Part shown: positions 35,691-44,466 of the stretch, one piece after another | How the letters are laid out: every line of letters starts with the position of its first letter | Position numbering within the stretch: position 1 is the first letter of the stretch | Assembly: GCF_017310015.1 (NCBI RefSeq) | Contig: NZ_CP022297.1 | Coordinates: 2,604,001 to 2,668,000 of the forward strand | Direction of reading: 5' to 3' | Source: Marinobacterium iners | GTDB lineage: Bacteria; Pseudomonadota; Gammaproteobacteria; Pseudomonadales; Balneatricaceae | Length of the DNA: 64,000 nt | Translations under genes and position numbers: made by a program | The notes under the pieces: model-generated | Seen by the model: only the letters and a program-made list of their open reading frames with translations | Database searches by the model: none | What the model was told of the DNA's origin: nothing

Positions 35691-36104
35691 TCAATGGCAG
35701 GCCGCATCCACCTGGGCCAACTGCTCCTGGCTGAGTGTCTTCTGCGCGACTTCAAACAGCTCGCGTTCCTCGAAGTGAATATGTGCCTGGAGCAATTCAC
35801 CAAAGGCCTTCAACTCTTCATAGCCACGCGTCTGTCCCGGCTGAAAGAAGTCACGCAGCTGCGCGTGCTCTCTTTCCAGCCGGTCTACCAGAGAGGTTTC
35901 ACCGGCTTCTCTTAGTGGCTCAACCAGTGTTTCTTCCTCGATTTTGAAGTGCGGTTCCAGCACGTCACTGAAGTGCATGGTCACTTCTGCCCAAACCATT
36001 TTCGCCGGCTTGTACTCTTTCGCAGCCTGCATGGCCCGTTTTGCCAACACCAGCCCGTGGTGATGATCGCGGGAAAGGGATTTCAGCTCTTCGGCTCGTT
36101 TCAT
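35691..36104 (-). CDS. hemerythrin-like cation-binding protein
   Basis: 137 residues, four-helix bundle. Candidate di-iron ligands follow the hemerythrin pattern: HHHG near residue 14, H-F-x-x-x-E-x-x-x-E near 55-60, an HAQ near 80 and H-I-H-F-E-E-R-E near 110. Such single-domain proteins bind O2, NO or iron. It is preceded by the RimK-type ligase in the same direction (15-bp gap), so they are probably co-transcribed. Confidence 0.87.
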   Translation of the reverse strand: MKRAEELKSLSRDHHHGLVLAKRAMQAAKEYKPAKMVWAEVTMHFSDVLEPHFKIEEETLVEPLREAGETSLVDRLEREHAQLRDFFQPGQTRGYEELKAFGELLQAHIHFEERELFEVAQKTLSQEQLAQVDAACH

Positions 36105-36119
36105 AACGCACCTGTCAAA

Positions 36120-37619
36120 TCAATGACCGATTCCGAGACGGCGCCGTTCCATTCTGCGCAGAAATTCTTCCATGATCATGCGATAGAGGCTGTCCTTGAG
36201 ATAGAGGTCCTCTACCCCGGAATCGATACTGGGATTATCGTTCACTTCGATCACCACCACCTTATCACCGGACTGTTTCAGGTCCACCCCATACAGGCCA
36301 TCACCTATCAATTTGGTTGCCTTCAGCGCAGCTCTGACCACCTTCGCCGGCGCCTCATGCACCGGCAGGGTCTCGAAGCCACCCGATTCGGCCTGGCCGC
36401 TGCTGTGGTTATAGATCTGCCAGTGACCACGGGTCATCAGGTACTTGCAGGCATAGAGTGGCCTGTTGTTGAGAATGCCGATACGCCAGTCGTATTCCGT
36501 GTACATGTATTCCTGTACCAGCACAATGGCCGACTGTTTGAAATACTCATCGGCCTGACGCAGCAACTCCTCCGGCGAACTGACTTTGACCACTCCCTTT
36601 GAAAAAGCCCCATCGGGGATCTTCAGCACCCGCGGATAGGTCAGAGACTCGGCCAGTGCCTGCACCTCCTTTTTACTGTCCTTGAACAGGAAGTGGGTCT
36701 CCGGCATCGCAACGCCATTGGTGGCCAGCAAGTCTGACAGATACACCTTGTTGCAGCAGCGCAGAATCGAAGTGGGGTCATCAAATACCACCAGCCCTTC
36801 ATGTTCGGCCTTTTTGGCAAAGCGATAGGTGTGGTTGCTGATTGAAGTGGTTTCACGGATGAACAGGCCATCATATTCAGCCAAATGGCTGAAATCTTTC
36901 TTGCCGATCAGGCTGACATCGATGCCCAACTGACGCCCGGCACGGATAAAACGTTTGATCGCCATGGGATCGGAAGGTGGCAACACCTCTTCACGATCCA
37001 CTAGAATCGCCAGATCATACCGGTATTTGCGACGTGCCGTGGGCTTGCGCCACAGTTTGCGACTGAACGTATCGATGGCAGTGGCAAACAGATCCTCTTC
37101 AGCACTGTTAAGCTGTTTCAGACTACCCGCCTTCAATGTTTCGATCTGCCAGCTTTCCCCCTTGCGGAAGGTCAGATGCAGGATGGGGCAAGGAAAATGC
37201 TCGAAAATCTGCCGCGCCAGATCCTGCAAGGGGGCAAACAGGGTCTGCCCGAAGCAGATGGTCACTTCCAGCTGTCGATCAGCTTCCAGTTGCTGACGCA
37301 GCACCGCATCTTTACTGACCAGCTTGCCCAGCAGCTCGTTCAGGTTCTTCATGTTCAGGCCGTAGACAGACTTGCGCCCCAAGTCATTAATGGTCTGAAT
37401 CGATGGAATCACTTTGTGGCCGCGCGCTTCAGCCAGCAGCGAGGTGTAGTAGCCGTAACTCAGATAGCGATAGTTGCGGCACAGGTTGATGATCTGAACC
37501 GGTGTGCGGTCCTTTCGACTGCCTTGCGCCAGGTACTCATGGGCACTCATCAACTGCTCGGCGGGATAGAACGCCTGCCAGTCCTCTTTTTTGTCTACAA
37601 CAATTTTCAGTTTGGTCAT
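36120..37619 (-). CDS. RimK-type ATP-grasp ligase with RLAN N-terminal domain
   Basis: 499 residues. The N-terminal half (about 1-190) resembles the RLAN domain that precedes the ATP-grasp fold in a subset of RimK-like proteins. A middle segment, YRYDLAILVDREEVLPPSDP, begins the pre-ATP-grasp region. The ATP-grasp domain (about 290-480) shows RVLKIPDGAFSKGV (nucleotide-binding Lys/Gly loop), VLVQEYMYTEYDWRIGIL and the metal site IEVNDNPSID. ATP-grasp RimK relatives add amino acids to a peptide or protein carboxylate through an acyl phosphate. The substrate is unknown. It is divergent from a GNAT-C39 fusion gene and followed by a hemerythrin. Confidence 0.9.
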   Translation of the reverse strand: MTKLKIVVDKKEDWQAFYPAEQLMSAHEYLAQGSRKDRTPVQIINLCRNYRYLSYGYYTSLLAEARGHKVIPSIQTINDLGRKSVYGLNMKNLNELLGKLVSKDAVLRQQLEADRQLEVTICFGQTLFAPLQDLARQIFEHFPCPILHLTFRKGESWQIETLKAGSLKQLNSAEEDLFATAIDTFSRKLWRKPTARRKYRYDLAILVDREEVLPPSDPMAIKRFIRAGRQLGIDVSLIGKKDFSHLAEYDGLFIRETTSISNHTYRFAKKAEHEGLVVFDDPTSILRCCNKVYLSDLLATNGVAMPETHFLFKDSKKEVQALAESLTYPRVLKIPDGAFSKGVVKVSSPEELLRQADEYFKQSAIVLVQEYMYTEYDWRIGILNNRPLYACKYLMTRGHWQIYNHSSGQAESGGFETLPVHEAPAKVVRAALKATKLIGDGLYGVDLKQSGDKVVVIEVNDNPSIDSGVEDLYLKDSLYRMIMEEFLRRMERRRLGIGH

Positions 37620-37765
37620 GGTATTCCCTGCACGTAAACCTGAGTGTCACTATGGAATGCATTGTCCGGTTGCGCAATCAGGGACAAATAATATTTCTGC
37701 TTGCCACTGGCTCTACAGGCAGCTCCAGCAGTAGGCTAGAGGCATTCCCTTGAGTGGTAAGAGCC

Positions 37766-38884
37766 ATGTCAGACAGTGTTCAGTTACGCCCAGCCAGCCT
37801 GCAGGATCTGCCGGCACTGGTTGCGCTGGAAAACCAGACCTTCAGCGAAGATCGCATCAGCCGACGTCAGTTTCGCTGGATGCTCAAGCGCGGTCACTGT
37901 GCTCTGATTACCGCCAGTACTGAAACGATTGGCCTTGTGGGATATGTGCTGGTCCTGTTTCACCGCGGCACCTCGCTCGGACGTATTTATTCGCTGGCTG
38001 TAGACGATCGCATGCGTGGACAGGGTATCGCCCGTCAGCTGATGCAGGCGGCGGAGCAGGCCGCACTGGAGCATGACTGTCTTGCCTTGCGGTTGGAGGT
38101 GCGTACCGACAATGCCAGTGCCATCCAGTTGTATGAAAAGCTGGGCTACCGCCAGTTTGGACTGTATGAAGACTATTACGAGGATCACGCCCCTGCGCTC
38201 CGGCTCCAGAAGCGCCTACTGGCCCTGACTACCCGCTCACCGGGGATGGTGCCCTGGTATGGCCAGACCCTGCCCTTTACCTGCGGCCCGGCCTCGTTGT
38301 TGATGGCGATGAAGGCTCTCGACCCGGCCATCGTAATGGACCGACGTCAGGAGCTTCAGATTTGGCGCGAAGCTACATCCATTTTCATGACAACCGGTCA
38401 CGGCGGCTGCGGCCCGCGAGGGCTGGCACTGGCGGCTTGGCGACGTGGCTTCGGAGCGGAACTGTATATCAACCGCGAAGGCCCCCTGTTCATTCACGGG
38501 GTCCGAACCGAACTGAAAAAGGAAGTCCTTGAGCTGGTGCATCAGGACTTCAAACAGCAAACCGAAACGGCTGGCATCATCGAGCATGCAGAAGAGGTCA
38601 GCCTGGAGGCCATCGAGCAGGCACTGTCAGCCGGTCGTTTTGTTCTGATGCTGATCAGCAGCTGGCGTTTCAGTCGGCAAAAGAGCCCGCACTGGGTGGT
38701 GCTGACCGGCATCGACAACCACTACGTGTATCTGCATGATCCGGAAGTGGATGAAGAGGATGACAAAACGCGGCTGGATATCCAGAACGTGCCGGTGCCC
38801 CGCAATCATTTCTGGCGCATGGCGCGCTTTGGCAAGGAAGGGCTGCGAACGGCGGTGATCATTTCAAAACAGGCCACGAGGTGA
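37766..38884 (+). CDS. GNAT acetyltransferase fused to C39-like cysteine peptidase
   Basis: 372 residues in two domains. The first (about 1-155) is a RimI-like GNAT with the acetyl-CoA loop VDDRMRGQGIARQLM and the NASAIQLYEKLGY motif. The second (about 165-370) is a C39/papain-like peptidase: catalytic Cys in PFTCGPASLLMAM, His in PHWVVLTGID and the following LHDPE. ABC-exporter C39 domains cut after double-Gly leaders, but this one has no transporter. The start at 37766 has a weak TAAGAG site; the frame extends four codons further. The 146-bp divergent gap and the pairing with the RimK-type ligase suggest a joint peptide acetylation, cleavage and ligation activity. Confidence 0.88.
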   Translation: MSDSVQLRPASLQDLPALVALENQTFSEDRISRRQFRWMLKRGHCALITASTETIGLVGYVLVLFHRGTSLGRIYSLAVDDRMRGQGIARQLMQAAEQAALEHDCLALRLEVRTDNASAIQLYEKLGYRQFGLYEDYYEDHAPALRLQKRLLALTTRSPGMVPWYGQTLPFTCGPASLLMAMKALDPAIVMDRRQELQIWREATSIFMTTGHGGCGPRGLALAAWRRGFGAELYINREGPLFIHGVRTELKKEVLELVHQDFKQQTETAGIIEHAEEVSLEAIEQALSAGRFVLMLISSWRFSRQKSPHWVVLTGIDNHYVYLHDPEVDEEDDKTRLDIQNVPVPRNHFWRMARFGKEGLRTAVIISKQATR

Positions 38885-38887
38885 GAC

Positions 38888-39844
38888 TCAGTCCGTATCG
38901 GCGATCACCAGCGCGTTACGATTGCGATGCTTGGCCTCATAGAGGGAGCGATCGACTCGTTCAACAAAGGCTTCAAGGGTTTCAATCGCACCGGGCAGGC
39001 AACTGCCCAAACCACAACTGAAGGTCAACTGCTCGGAAATCGGGGAGTCACTGTGCGCAATACCTGCCTTGGCCAGCTGCTCATAACAGCGCTGTATCAC
39101 TCTCTGCGCCGCCACACGGTCAGTCTGCGGCAGAACCAGGACAAATTCCTCGCCTCCAAAGCGAGCCAGAAAATCACCACTGCGAATGGCAGCCTGTAAC
39201 AACTGCGCCACCTGCTTCAGGCACTCATCTCCCTGAAGATGACCATAGCAGTCATTGTATTGCTTGAAGTAATCGATATCGAAAATTGCCAATGACAGCG
39301 GCTGGTTGTGACGCTGTGCCCGTTCCCATTCCTGTTCCAGAATCTGATCCAGATGGCGACGATTGGCCACGCCGGTCAGGCCGTCACGCAGTGAGAGCTC
39401 TTCCAGTTCTTTCTGCAGGCGCAGCAATTCCTGCTCGGTACGCTTGCGTTCACTGATATCGAACATGAAACCGACAAGGGCTTCTACTTCTCCGGCTTCA
39501 TCGCGCACCACATGCACCACATCACGAATCCAGACATAATCACCCGAGGCTGTCAGAGCCCGGTAGTCCGCCTCATGGTCAACGCCACTCTGTGACTGTG
39601 ATACACAGAAGTTGACCACCCATTCACAATCATCCGGATGCATCCGTGTTGCCCAGTCGTCAACGCTGACCCAGCTTTCCTGACTCCAGCCCAGCAGAGG
39701 CTCTATCTGAGGGCCGATATAGGCAAACTGCAGGGTTTTCCAGTCGATTTTCCAGGGGATTGCCCGAGTTGATTCCAGTAGAGTCTTGTAGATACTGGCG
39801 TCCGTTTCCAGCGCCTGGCCAGCTGAGTCATCCGCTACTGACAT
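38888..39844 (-). CDS. PAS-GGDEF diguanylate cyclase, soluble
   Basis: 318 residues without membrane helices. A PAS fold with PAC (about 25-145; YIGPQIEPLLGWSQESW and DISERKRTEQEL) leads through a short coiled coil to a GGDEF domain (about 165-315). The active-site motif is RFGGEEFVLV, with RSGD as I-site five residues upstream. The ATG at 39844 has GGAGA at a good distance. It converges with the GNAT-C39 gene, with 3 bp between stop codons. The PAS ligand is unknown. Confidence 0.9.
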   Translation of the reverse strand: MSVADDSAGQALETDASIYKTLLESTRAIPWKIDWKTLQFAYIGPQIEPLLGWSQESWVSVDDWATRMHPDDCEWVVNFCVSQSQSGVDHEADYRALTASGDYVWIRDVVHVVRDEAGEVEALVGFMFDISERKRTEQELLRLQKELEELSLRDGLTGVANRRHLDQILEQEWERAQRHNQPLSLAIFDIDYFKQYNDCYGHLQGDECLKQVAQLLQAAIRSGDFLARFGGEEFVLVLPQTDRVAAQRVIQRCYEQLAKAGIAHSDSPISEQLTFSCGLGSCLPGAIETLEAFVERVDRSLYEAKHRNRNALVIADTD

Positions 39845-39892
39845 GGCAATCTCCAACAGAATTCAGGTTTCATCACGATAATCGACTCTACC

Positions 39893-40615
39893 TTATACCT
39901 GCAACGGTAGGGAATGTTCCAGTATAAAGGTCTCGGCTGACAGGCTGACGCGCCAGACCAGCACTTCAACCCCCCGCGAGATCGCCATGCGCAGCAGTTC
40001 TCCATAGCGACCATCGACCTCGTCCGCCGGCCGGGCCACTACAGCCCCTGTGTGCTGCACGCAGAAAAACAGCACGGCTCTATGGCCCTGCGCCACGACT
40101 TGCATCAGCGTTAGCAGGTGTTTCTGGCCACGCTCGGTGACTGAGTCGGGAAAAGCGATGATGCCATCATCGGGATCATCAGGCCCCGGCCCCAGGGTGA
40201 CATTTTTCACCTCAATAAAGGTATGCGGTTGCTTGCGCTCTCCCAGCGCCAGATCGAAGCGGCTGTCACCGAAGGTCACTTCTCGCTCAACACCGGTCAG
40301 CGGCGACAACTCGGGAATCCGACCTGCACGCACCGCCTCTTCCACCAATGCATTGGTGCGGCTGGTATTCACGCCTGCCCAGTGACCGTGCGCGACCTGA
40401 AGTGCCTCCAGCGTGTGACGATACTTGCGTTTGCTGTTGCCGCTGTCGGAAATCAGTGCAAGCTGCTCGACACCCGGCAACACACAGTTTTTCATTGAGC
40501 CGGTATTGGGGCAATGCACCGTCATTTCACTGCCATCGGCACGGCGCACATCCGCCAGAAAACGCTTGTAACGGCGCAGCAGAGTCACGGCTTCAAGCGG
40601 AGGATCAAACTTCAT
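39893..40615 (-). CDS. sfsA: SfsA sugar fermentation stimulation/nuclease-fold protein
   Basis: 240 residues. Conserved SfsA features: LLRRYKRFLADV, HCPNTGSM near residue 43, SKRKYRHTLEAL, VNTSRTNALVEEA, SRFDLAL and the FIEVKNVTL motif, a PD-(D/E)xK-like nuclease core. SfsA is a DNA-binding protein of uncertain role. The ATG at 40615 lies inside the end of the flavin monooxygenase gene (11-nt overlap), so it may be co-transcribed with the QHNDH maturation genes by read-through, though a functional link is not implied. Confidence 0.92.
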   Translation of the reverse strand: MKFDPPLEAVTLLRRYKRFLADVRRADGSEMTVHCPNTGSMKNCVLPGVEQLALISDSGNSKRKYRHTLEALQVAHGHWAGVNTSRTNALVEEAVRAGRIPELSPLTGVEREVTFGDSRFDLALGERKQPHTFIEVKNVTLGPGPDDPDDGIIAFPDSVTERGQKHLLTLMQVVAQGHRAVLFFCVQHTGAVVARPADEVDGRYGELLRMAISRGVEVLVWRVSLSAETFILEHSLPLQV

Positions 40616-41960
40616 GTTCACACTGTCCTTTCGGGTCGTCAACCCAGCCCTGCTGATACATCCACAGCGCCAAACGCTCCCCCATCACCGCGCCATGCGT
40701 GCGTGACAGCAACTCGGCAGGCGTCAGATCGGGTCGTGCTCTGACCTGTTCAAGTAAAGGAGCCAACTCCAGCCCATTGAGATGCCAGATGCCCAAAGGT
40801 TGGTCGGGGGTAATCACCACCTGCGCTTCACGAATCAGCCCATCCTGCACCACAGGCCGCACGCCAGTGCTGACCTGATCGGGCGTCACGTCCAGATGCA
40901 GCGGGACCTGATCCGGCCATTGGCTGCGTCCCTGCCAGAACGGGTTGGTCGGCCACTGGGATTCCTGCGCATAAAAGTCACGTCCTATGCGCGCAAAACG
41001 GTAAAAAAGCCCTTCAATCCGGGCCTCATGGAACTGCTTGGCAAGACCTGCCCGCTCCGGGTGATTAATCAGCGTGTTGATCACTGCCGGGGCCTGCAAG
41101 GCCGATGACAGTGCCTGAAAAATGCCGTTGCCCGAGAGCGGGTCCACCGCCATTGCGGCATCGCCCACTCGAATCCAGTCATTACCAACACTGTGCTCAC
41201 ACAAAACCGGTGTACTGGTACGCGCATAGACTTCGCCAGCCGGTTCGGCGCCGGCCATAAAAGGCTGAGCCTGCTCAAGCTTACTCAGGCGCGCCTGACA
41301 CCAGTCGCCCAGTTCTCGCTTGGGCGGCAGATCGGCACTGGCCACATCCAGTGTCAGCTGCAGGTAGCGGCGCCCATCGGCTCGCAGGGCCATCCAGGCC
41401 CATCCATCGGCAAAGCTTTGTACCGCCGAACAGGGTGTATCCGCCGGCCCCTGCCAATACTGCAGCAAGGATACGGTCTGCGATCCTTTCACGCGGGGCA
41501 CGCCGGCTGCCGGGGCCGCTCGCCCGCGGGCTTCTACCAGAAAATCGCCTTGCAACTGCAGCTGCTCTCCACTGACCAGACTGGCTTCGGCCACATGCCC
41601 GGTTGCATTGGGCTGAATGCCGGTGACACGTCCCTGAATCACGTGAATGCCCTGCGCCTTCAGATCATCCAGCAGTGCCAGATCGAAGGCTTGACGCGGA
41701 ATCAGACGCTCGGTATTGGCGGCACTGGTGATACCGTTCCAGGTTACCCGCCGCGGTGAAGGTTCAGCCATCTGCTCCAGTGCCAGATTAAATCCGGCAC
41801 CCTGCAGCCCCTGCACCACACGATCGGAGATACCCTCAACCGCATCAAAGGGGCGCGGCTCGCTCACCAGCGTGACCGAGTAGCCCAATCTGACAAGACC
41901 AATCGCAACCGCACCCCCTGCAGGACCACCGCCCAACACCAGCACCTGTGACTTATTCAT
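40605..41960 (-). CDS. qhnG: QhnG-type FAD-dependent monooxygenase for CTQ biogenesis
   Basis: 451 residues. The N-terminal FAD site is GGGPAGGAVAIGL, and the second flavin motif GDAAMAVDPLSGNGIF lies near residue 270, as in tryptophan-halogenase and monooxygenase relatives. In Paracoccus-type systems QhnG doubly hydroxylates the Trp of the gamma peptide after thioether formation, giving the quinone. The ATG at 41960 has AGGAG upstream and overlaps the protease gene by 8 nt. It is the only such gene in the window, so it would serve both gamma subunits. Confidence 0.9.
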   Translation of the reverse strand: MNKSQVLVLGGGPAGGAVAIGLVRLGYSVTLVSEPRPFDAVEGISDRVVQGLQGAGFNLALEQMAEPSPRRVTWNGITSAANTERLIPRQAFDLALLDDLKAQGIHVIQGRVTGIQPNATGHVAEASLVSGEQLQLQGDFLVEARGRAAPAAGVPRVKGSQTVSLLQYWQGPADTPCSAVQSFADGWAWMALRADGRRYLQLTLDVASADLPPKRELGDWCQARLSKLEQAQPFMAGAEPAGEVYARTSTPVLCEHSVGNDWIRVGDAAMAVDPLSGNGIFQALSSALQAPAVINTLINHPERAGLAKQFHEARIEGLFYRFARIGRDFYAQESQWPTNPFWQGRSQWPDQVPLHLDVTPDQVSTGVRPVVQDGLIREAQVVITPDQPLGIWHLNGLELAPLLEQVRARPDLTPAELLSRTHGAVMGERLALWMYQQGWVDDPKGQCEHEV

Positions 41961-42651
41961 CCTCTGCTCCTGTATAGACACCTCTGCGCTGTTCAGGGCC
42001 CTGGTAGCTGGATTGTTGGACCAGCCAGTCCCTCACTTCGCTGAGGCTGACAGCATTCCGTTGGAGACAACGTGCCACCCACGCGCTCAAGTGAGCACAC
42101 CCCATACTGGCCCCCGACTGCCCACGACTGTTATCCAGAGGCCGGACACAGCCACCAAAATCAGCAAACTCGGTGTCCAGGTGGGAGATCTGTTCACGAT
42201 CACAGCGGGCATCACCCGTCATGCGAAACACCCCGGGATAGGCAGACGGATAGACTGGTTCCCCTCGGGCCGGGCTGGCCGCACAGAGAAAAACCCCCTG
42301 TTTCAGGGCCCGCTCACAGGCTTCCCTCAGCACTGCTCGGTCCTGTCTTAAACCCAGACTCAGGTTGATCACCTGTACCCCCTGCTCCACGAGCCAGTCG
42401 ATGGCAGCCGCCACCTGTGCAGCCGTGGTGGACAATCGATCACTGAATACCTGCGCACTGAACAGTGTTGCCTCGGGCATCAGGTGCTGGATGATTTCAA
42501 TGATGCGAGTGCCATGCCCCAACTGATCAGGCTCCGCTTCCGTCAGCCAGAGTTGACCATCCTGCAGCACAAAGGCGGCACTGGACGTCACCGCTTGCTG
42601 CTCTGAATAGCCGGAATCCACAACCCCGATACGAATCGGCTCAACCGACAT
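41953..42651 (-). CDS. qhnE: QhnE-type subtilisin-like leader protease
   Basis: 232 residues, small for a subtilase and without a signal peptide, so cytoplasmic. The triad is visible: Asp in IGVVDSGYS (near residue 12), His in LGHGTRI (near 45), Ser in GQSGASMGCAH (near 185). QhnE cleaves the 28-residue leader from the matured gamma peptide. The ATG at 42651 has AAGAGG upstream and overlaps the ABC exporter gene by 11 nt, so exporter, protease and monooxygenase are translationally chained. Single copy in the window. Confidence 0.9.
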   Translation of the reverse strand: MSVEPIRIGVVDSGYSEQQAVTSSAAFVLQDGQLWLTEAEPDQLGHGTRIIEIIQHLMPEATLFSAQVFSDRLSTTAAQVAAAIDWLVEQGVQVINLSLGLRQDRAVLREACERALKQGVFLCAASPARGEPVYPSAYPGVFRMTGDARCDREQISHLDTEFADFGGCVRPLDNSRGQSGASMGCAHLSAWVARCLQRNAVSLSEVRDWLVQQSSYQGPEQRRGVYTGAEDE

Positions 42652-44368
42652 CCACCACCTCTTCAATCTCACTCAGATGGCCGTTTTGCAGCAACAACCG
42701 CAGATCGGCTCCTGCCAGCGTAGAGGGACGGTGACTGATCAAAATACGTGTGCGGTCGGCAAACAGCCGGTCCACAGCCGCAATGACCTGCTGTTCGGTG
42801 GCTTCATCCACCGCTGACGTTGCCTCATCCAGCACCAGCACAGCAGGCTGCTGCAGCAGCGCACGCGCGATGGCGATGCGCTGTTTCTGGCCTCCTGACA
42901 GCTGCTGGCCGCGCTCGCCGAGCGGAGTGTCCAACCCCTGCGGCAGACGTTCAATCAGCTCATCAAGTTGAGCCTCACGGGCTGCATCACGTACCTGTTC
43001 ATCACTGGCCTCCGGGCAGGCGTAGCGCAGATTGTCCGCGAGCGAGCCTCTGAACAGCGTAATTTCCTGCGACACCACTGCAACAGTGCGTCGAAGATCC
43101 GACAGGCTGAGCTCGCGGATATCAACGCCATCGAGCAATACCCGTCCCTGTAGTGGGTCGTAGTGGCGCTGCAGCAGGTCGATCAGAGTGGACTTGCCCG
43201 CTCCCGAGGCCCCCGCCAGCGCGATTTTTTTGCCCGCCTGCAGACGGGCGCTCACATTATCCAGCACTGGATCTCGGCCAGTGTAGGCAAAGCAGACCTG
43301 CTCAAGCTCAAGCTCGCCCCGCAGCGGCTGTGGCAGCGCGCGCGGGCTCTGTGGCGATTCAATTTCGGCCTCAGCCTGGCGCAGCTCGCTCACGCGGTTA
43401 AGGCTGACGCTCATGCGCTGAATCGCAACATACAGGCCCAGCAGACTGTTTACCGGCCCCGTGGCCATCCCCAGATAGGTGGAAAAAGCGATCAGCGAAC
43501 CCAGCTGCCACTGCCCCTGAATCACCCACCAACCACCAACCAGAAAAGCCGCGGCACGGGTCATGGAGGTCAGTGTATTGGGAATCGCCTGAGTAAAGAA
43601 TTCGGTAATCTGCAGCCGCAGCAACTGGCTGAGATAGCCATCGTTCAGACCTCCGAGTCGGGTGCGCTCACGATTTTCCTGGCCACTGGACTGGATGAAT
43701 TTCATCGCCGGCATGGTTTCCACCAGAAAGCTGGATAGATCCGCCGAGCGCTCGCGCAACTCGCGGGTGTTAACCTCCACTTTGCGCCGCATCCAACGCA
43801 GCCAAAGTACCTCCAGCGGAATCAGTATCAATACCAGTAATGACAGCTTCCAGGACAGTGTTACCAGCAGAGCAAGCGCACCGATCAAACCGATGATACT
43901 GCTCACCGCCGAGAACAGACTATCGACGGCAAAACGCTGGATTTCGGCCACATCCCCGTCGATACGGGACATCAGATCACCGATGCGGCGTTGACCAAAA
44001 AAGGTGGGCGAAAGCCGCTGCAGGTGAGCATAGAGGTCGGTCCGCAGGGCAAACAGGATACGCCCGGACAGGCGCGTGTGCAGGTAACGGTTCAGACCGG
44101 ACAGTGCGGTGCCGAAAATGCCGACCAGAATCATGGCCACGGCCAGCTTGACCAGCATGCCATAGTCCTTGGCCAGCAGACCGTCATCAATCAATAGCTT
44201 GGTCAGCCAAGGCTGCAGCAGCACCAGCGCCGAACCAACAAAAGACAACAGCAACAGGCCGGCAATTGCCTTCTGCTGTGGTTTGACGAAGCTGTACAAC
44301 CAGCGAAACCCCTGCTCCAGACGGCTTTTGTCCGGAGCGTGGATGGCGCGTACCAGCCAATTCAGCAT
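42641..44368 (-). CDS. qhnF: QhnF-type ABC exporter of the gamma subunit
   Basis: 575 residues: an N-terminal six-helix export membrane domain (about 35-315) and a nucleotide-binding domain (about 340-570). The latter has Walker A GASGAGKST, the signature LSGGQKQR, Walker B VLVLDEATS and the switch His in LISHRPST. No C39 peptidase domain is attached, which fits leader removal by the separate protease. In QHNDH operons this exporter is thought to carry the matured gamma subunit to the periplasm. It lies behind the beta 2 gene after a strong terminator. Confidence 0.9.
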   Translation of the reverse strand: MLNWLVRAIHAPDKSRLEQGFRWLYSFVKPQQKAIAGLLLLSFVGSALVLLQPWLTKLLIDDGLLAKDYGMLVKLAVAMILVGIFGTALSGLNRYLHTRLSGRILFALRTDLYAHLQRLSPTFFGQRRIGDLMSRIDGDVAEIQRFAVDSLFSAVSSIIGLIGALALLVTLSWKLSLLVLILIPLEVLWLRWMRRKVEVNTRELRERSADLSSFLVETMPAMKFIQSSGQENRERTRLGGLNDGYLSQLLRLQITEFFTQAIPNTLTSMTRAAAFLVGGWWVIQGQWQLGSLIAFSTYLGMATGPVNSLLGLYVAIQRMSVSLNRVSELRQAEAEIESPQSPRALPQPLRGELELEQVCFAYTGRDPVLDNVSARLQAGKKIALAGASGAGKSTLIDLLQRHYDPLQGRVLLDGVDIRELSLSDLRRTVAVVSQEITLFRGSLADNLRYACPEASDEQVRDAAREAQLDELIERLPQGLDTPLGERGQQLSGGQKQRIAIARALLQQPAVLVLDEATSAVDEATEQQVIAAVDRLFADRTRILISHRPSTLAGADLRLLLQNGHLSEIEEVVDVG

Positions 44369-44401
44369 GGTGAGCCTTTCCTTGCATCCTGTTTATAAAC
44401 G

Positions 44402-44434
44402 AAAAACGGGAGGACCGTTATCGGCGCCTCCCGT
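44402..44434 (-). terminator. terminator between beta 2 and the exporter gene
   Basis: ACGGGAGG (44406-44413) pairs with CCTCCCGT (44427-44434). On the minus strand the stem is followed by TTTTTCG. It divides the structural genes from the exporter-protease-monooxygenase genes. Confidence 0.75.
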
Positions 44435-44466
44435 TGACTATACCTGATTGAGGGCCTGATCAGATA

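Noticed and set aside
37620..37765. Repeated GGNATTCC words and a possible precursor peptide gene between the RimK-type and GNAT-C39 genes
   Set aside because: The words are too short and one overlaps a start codon; no small frame with a ribosome site was convincing.
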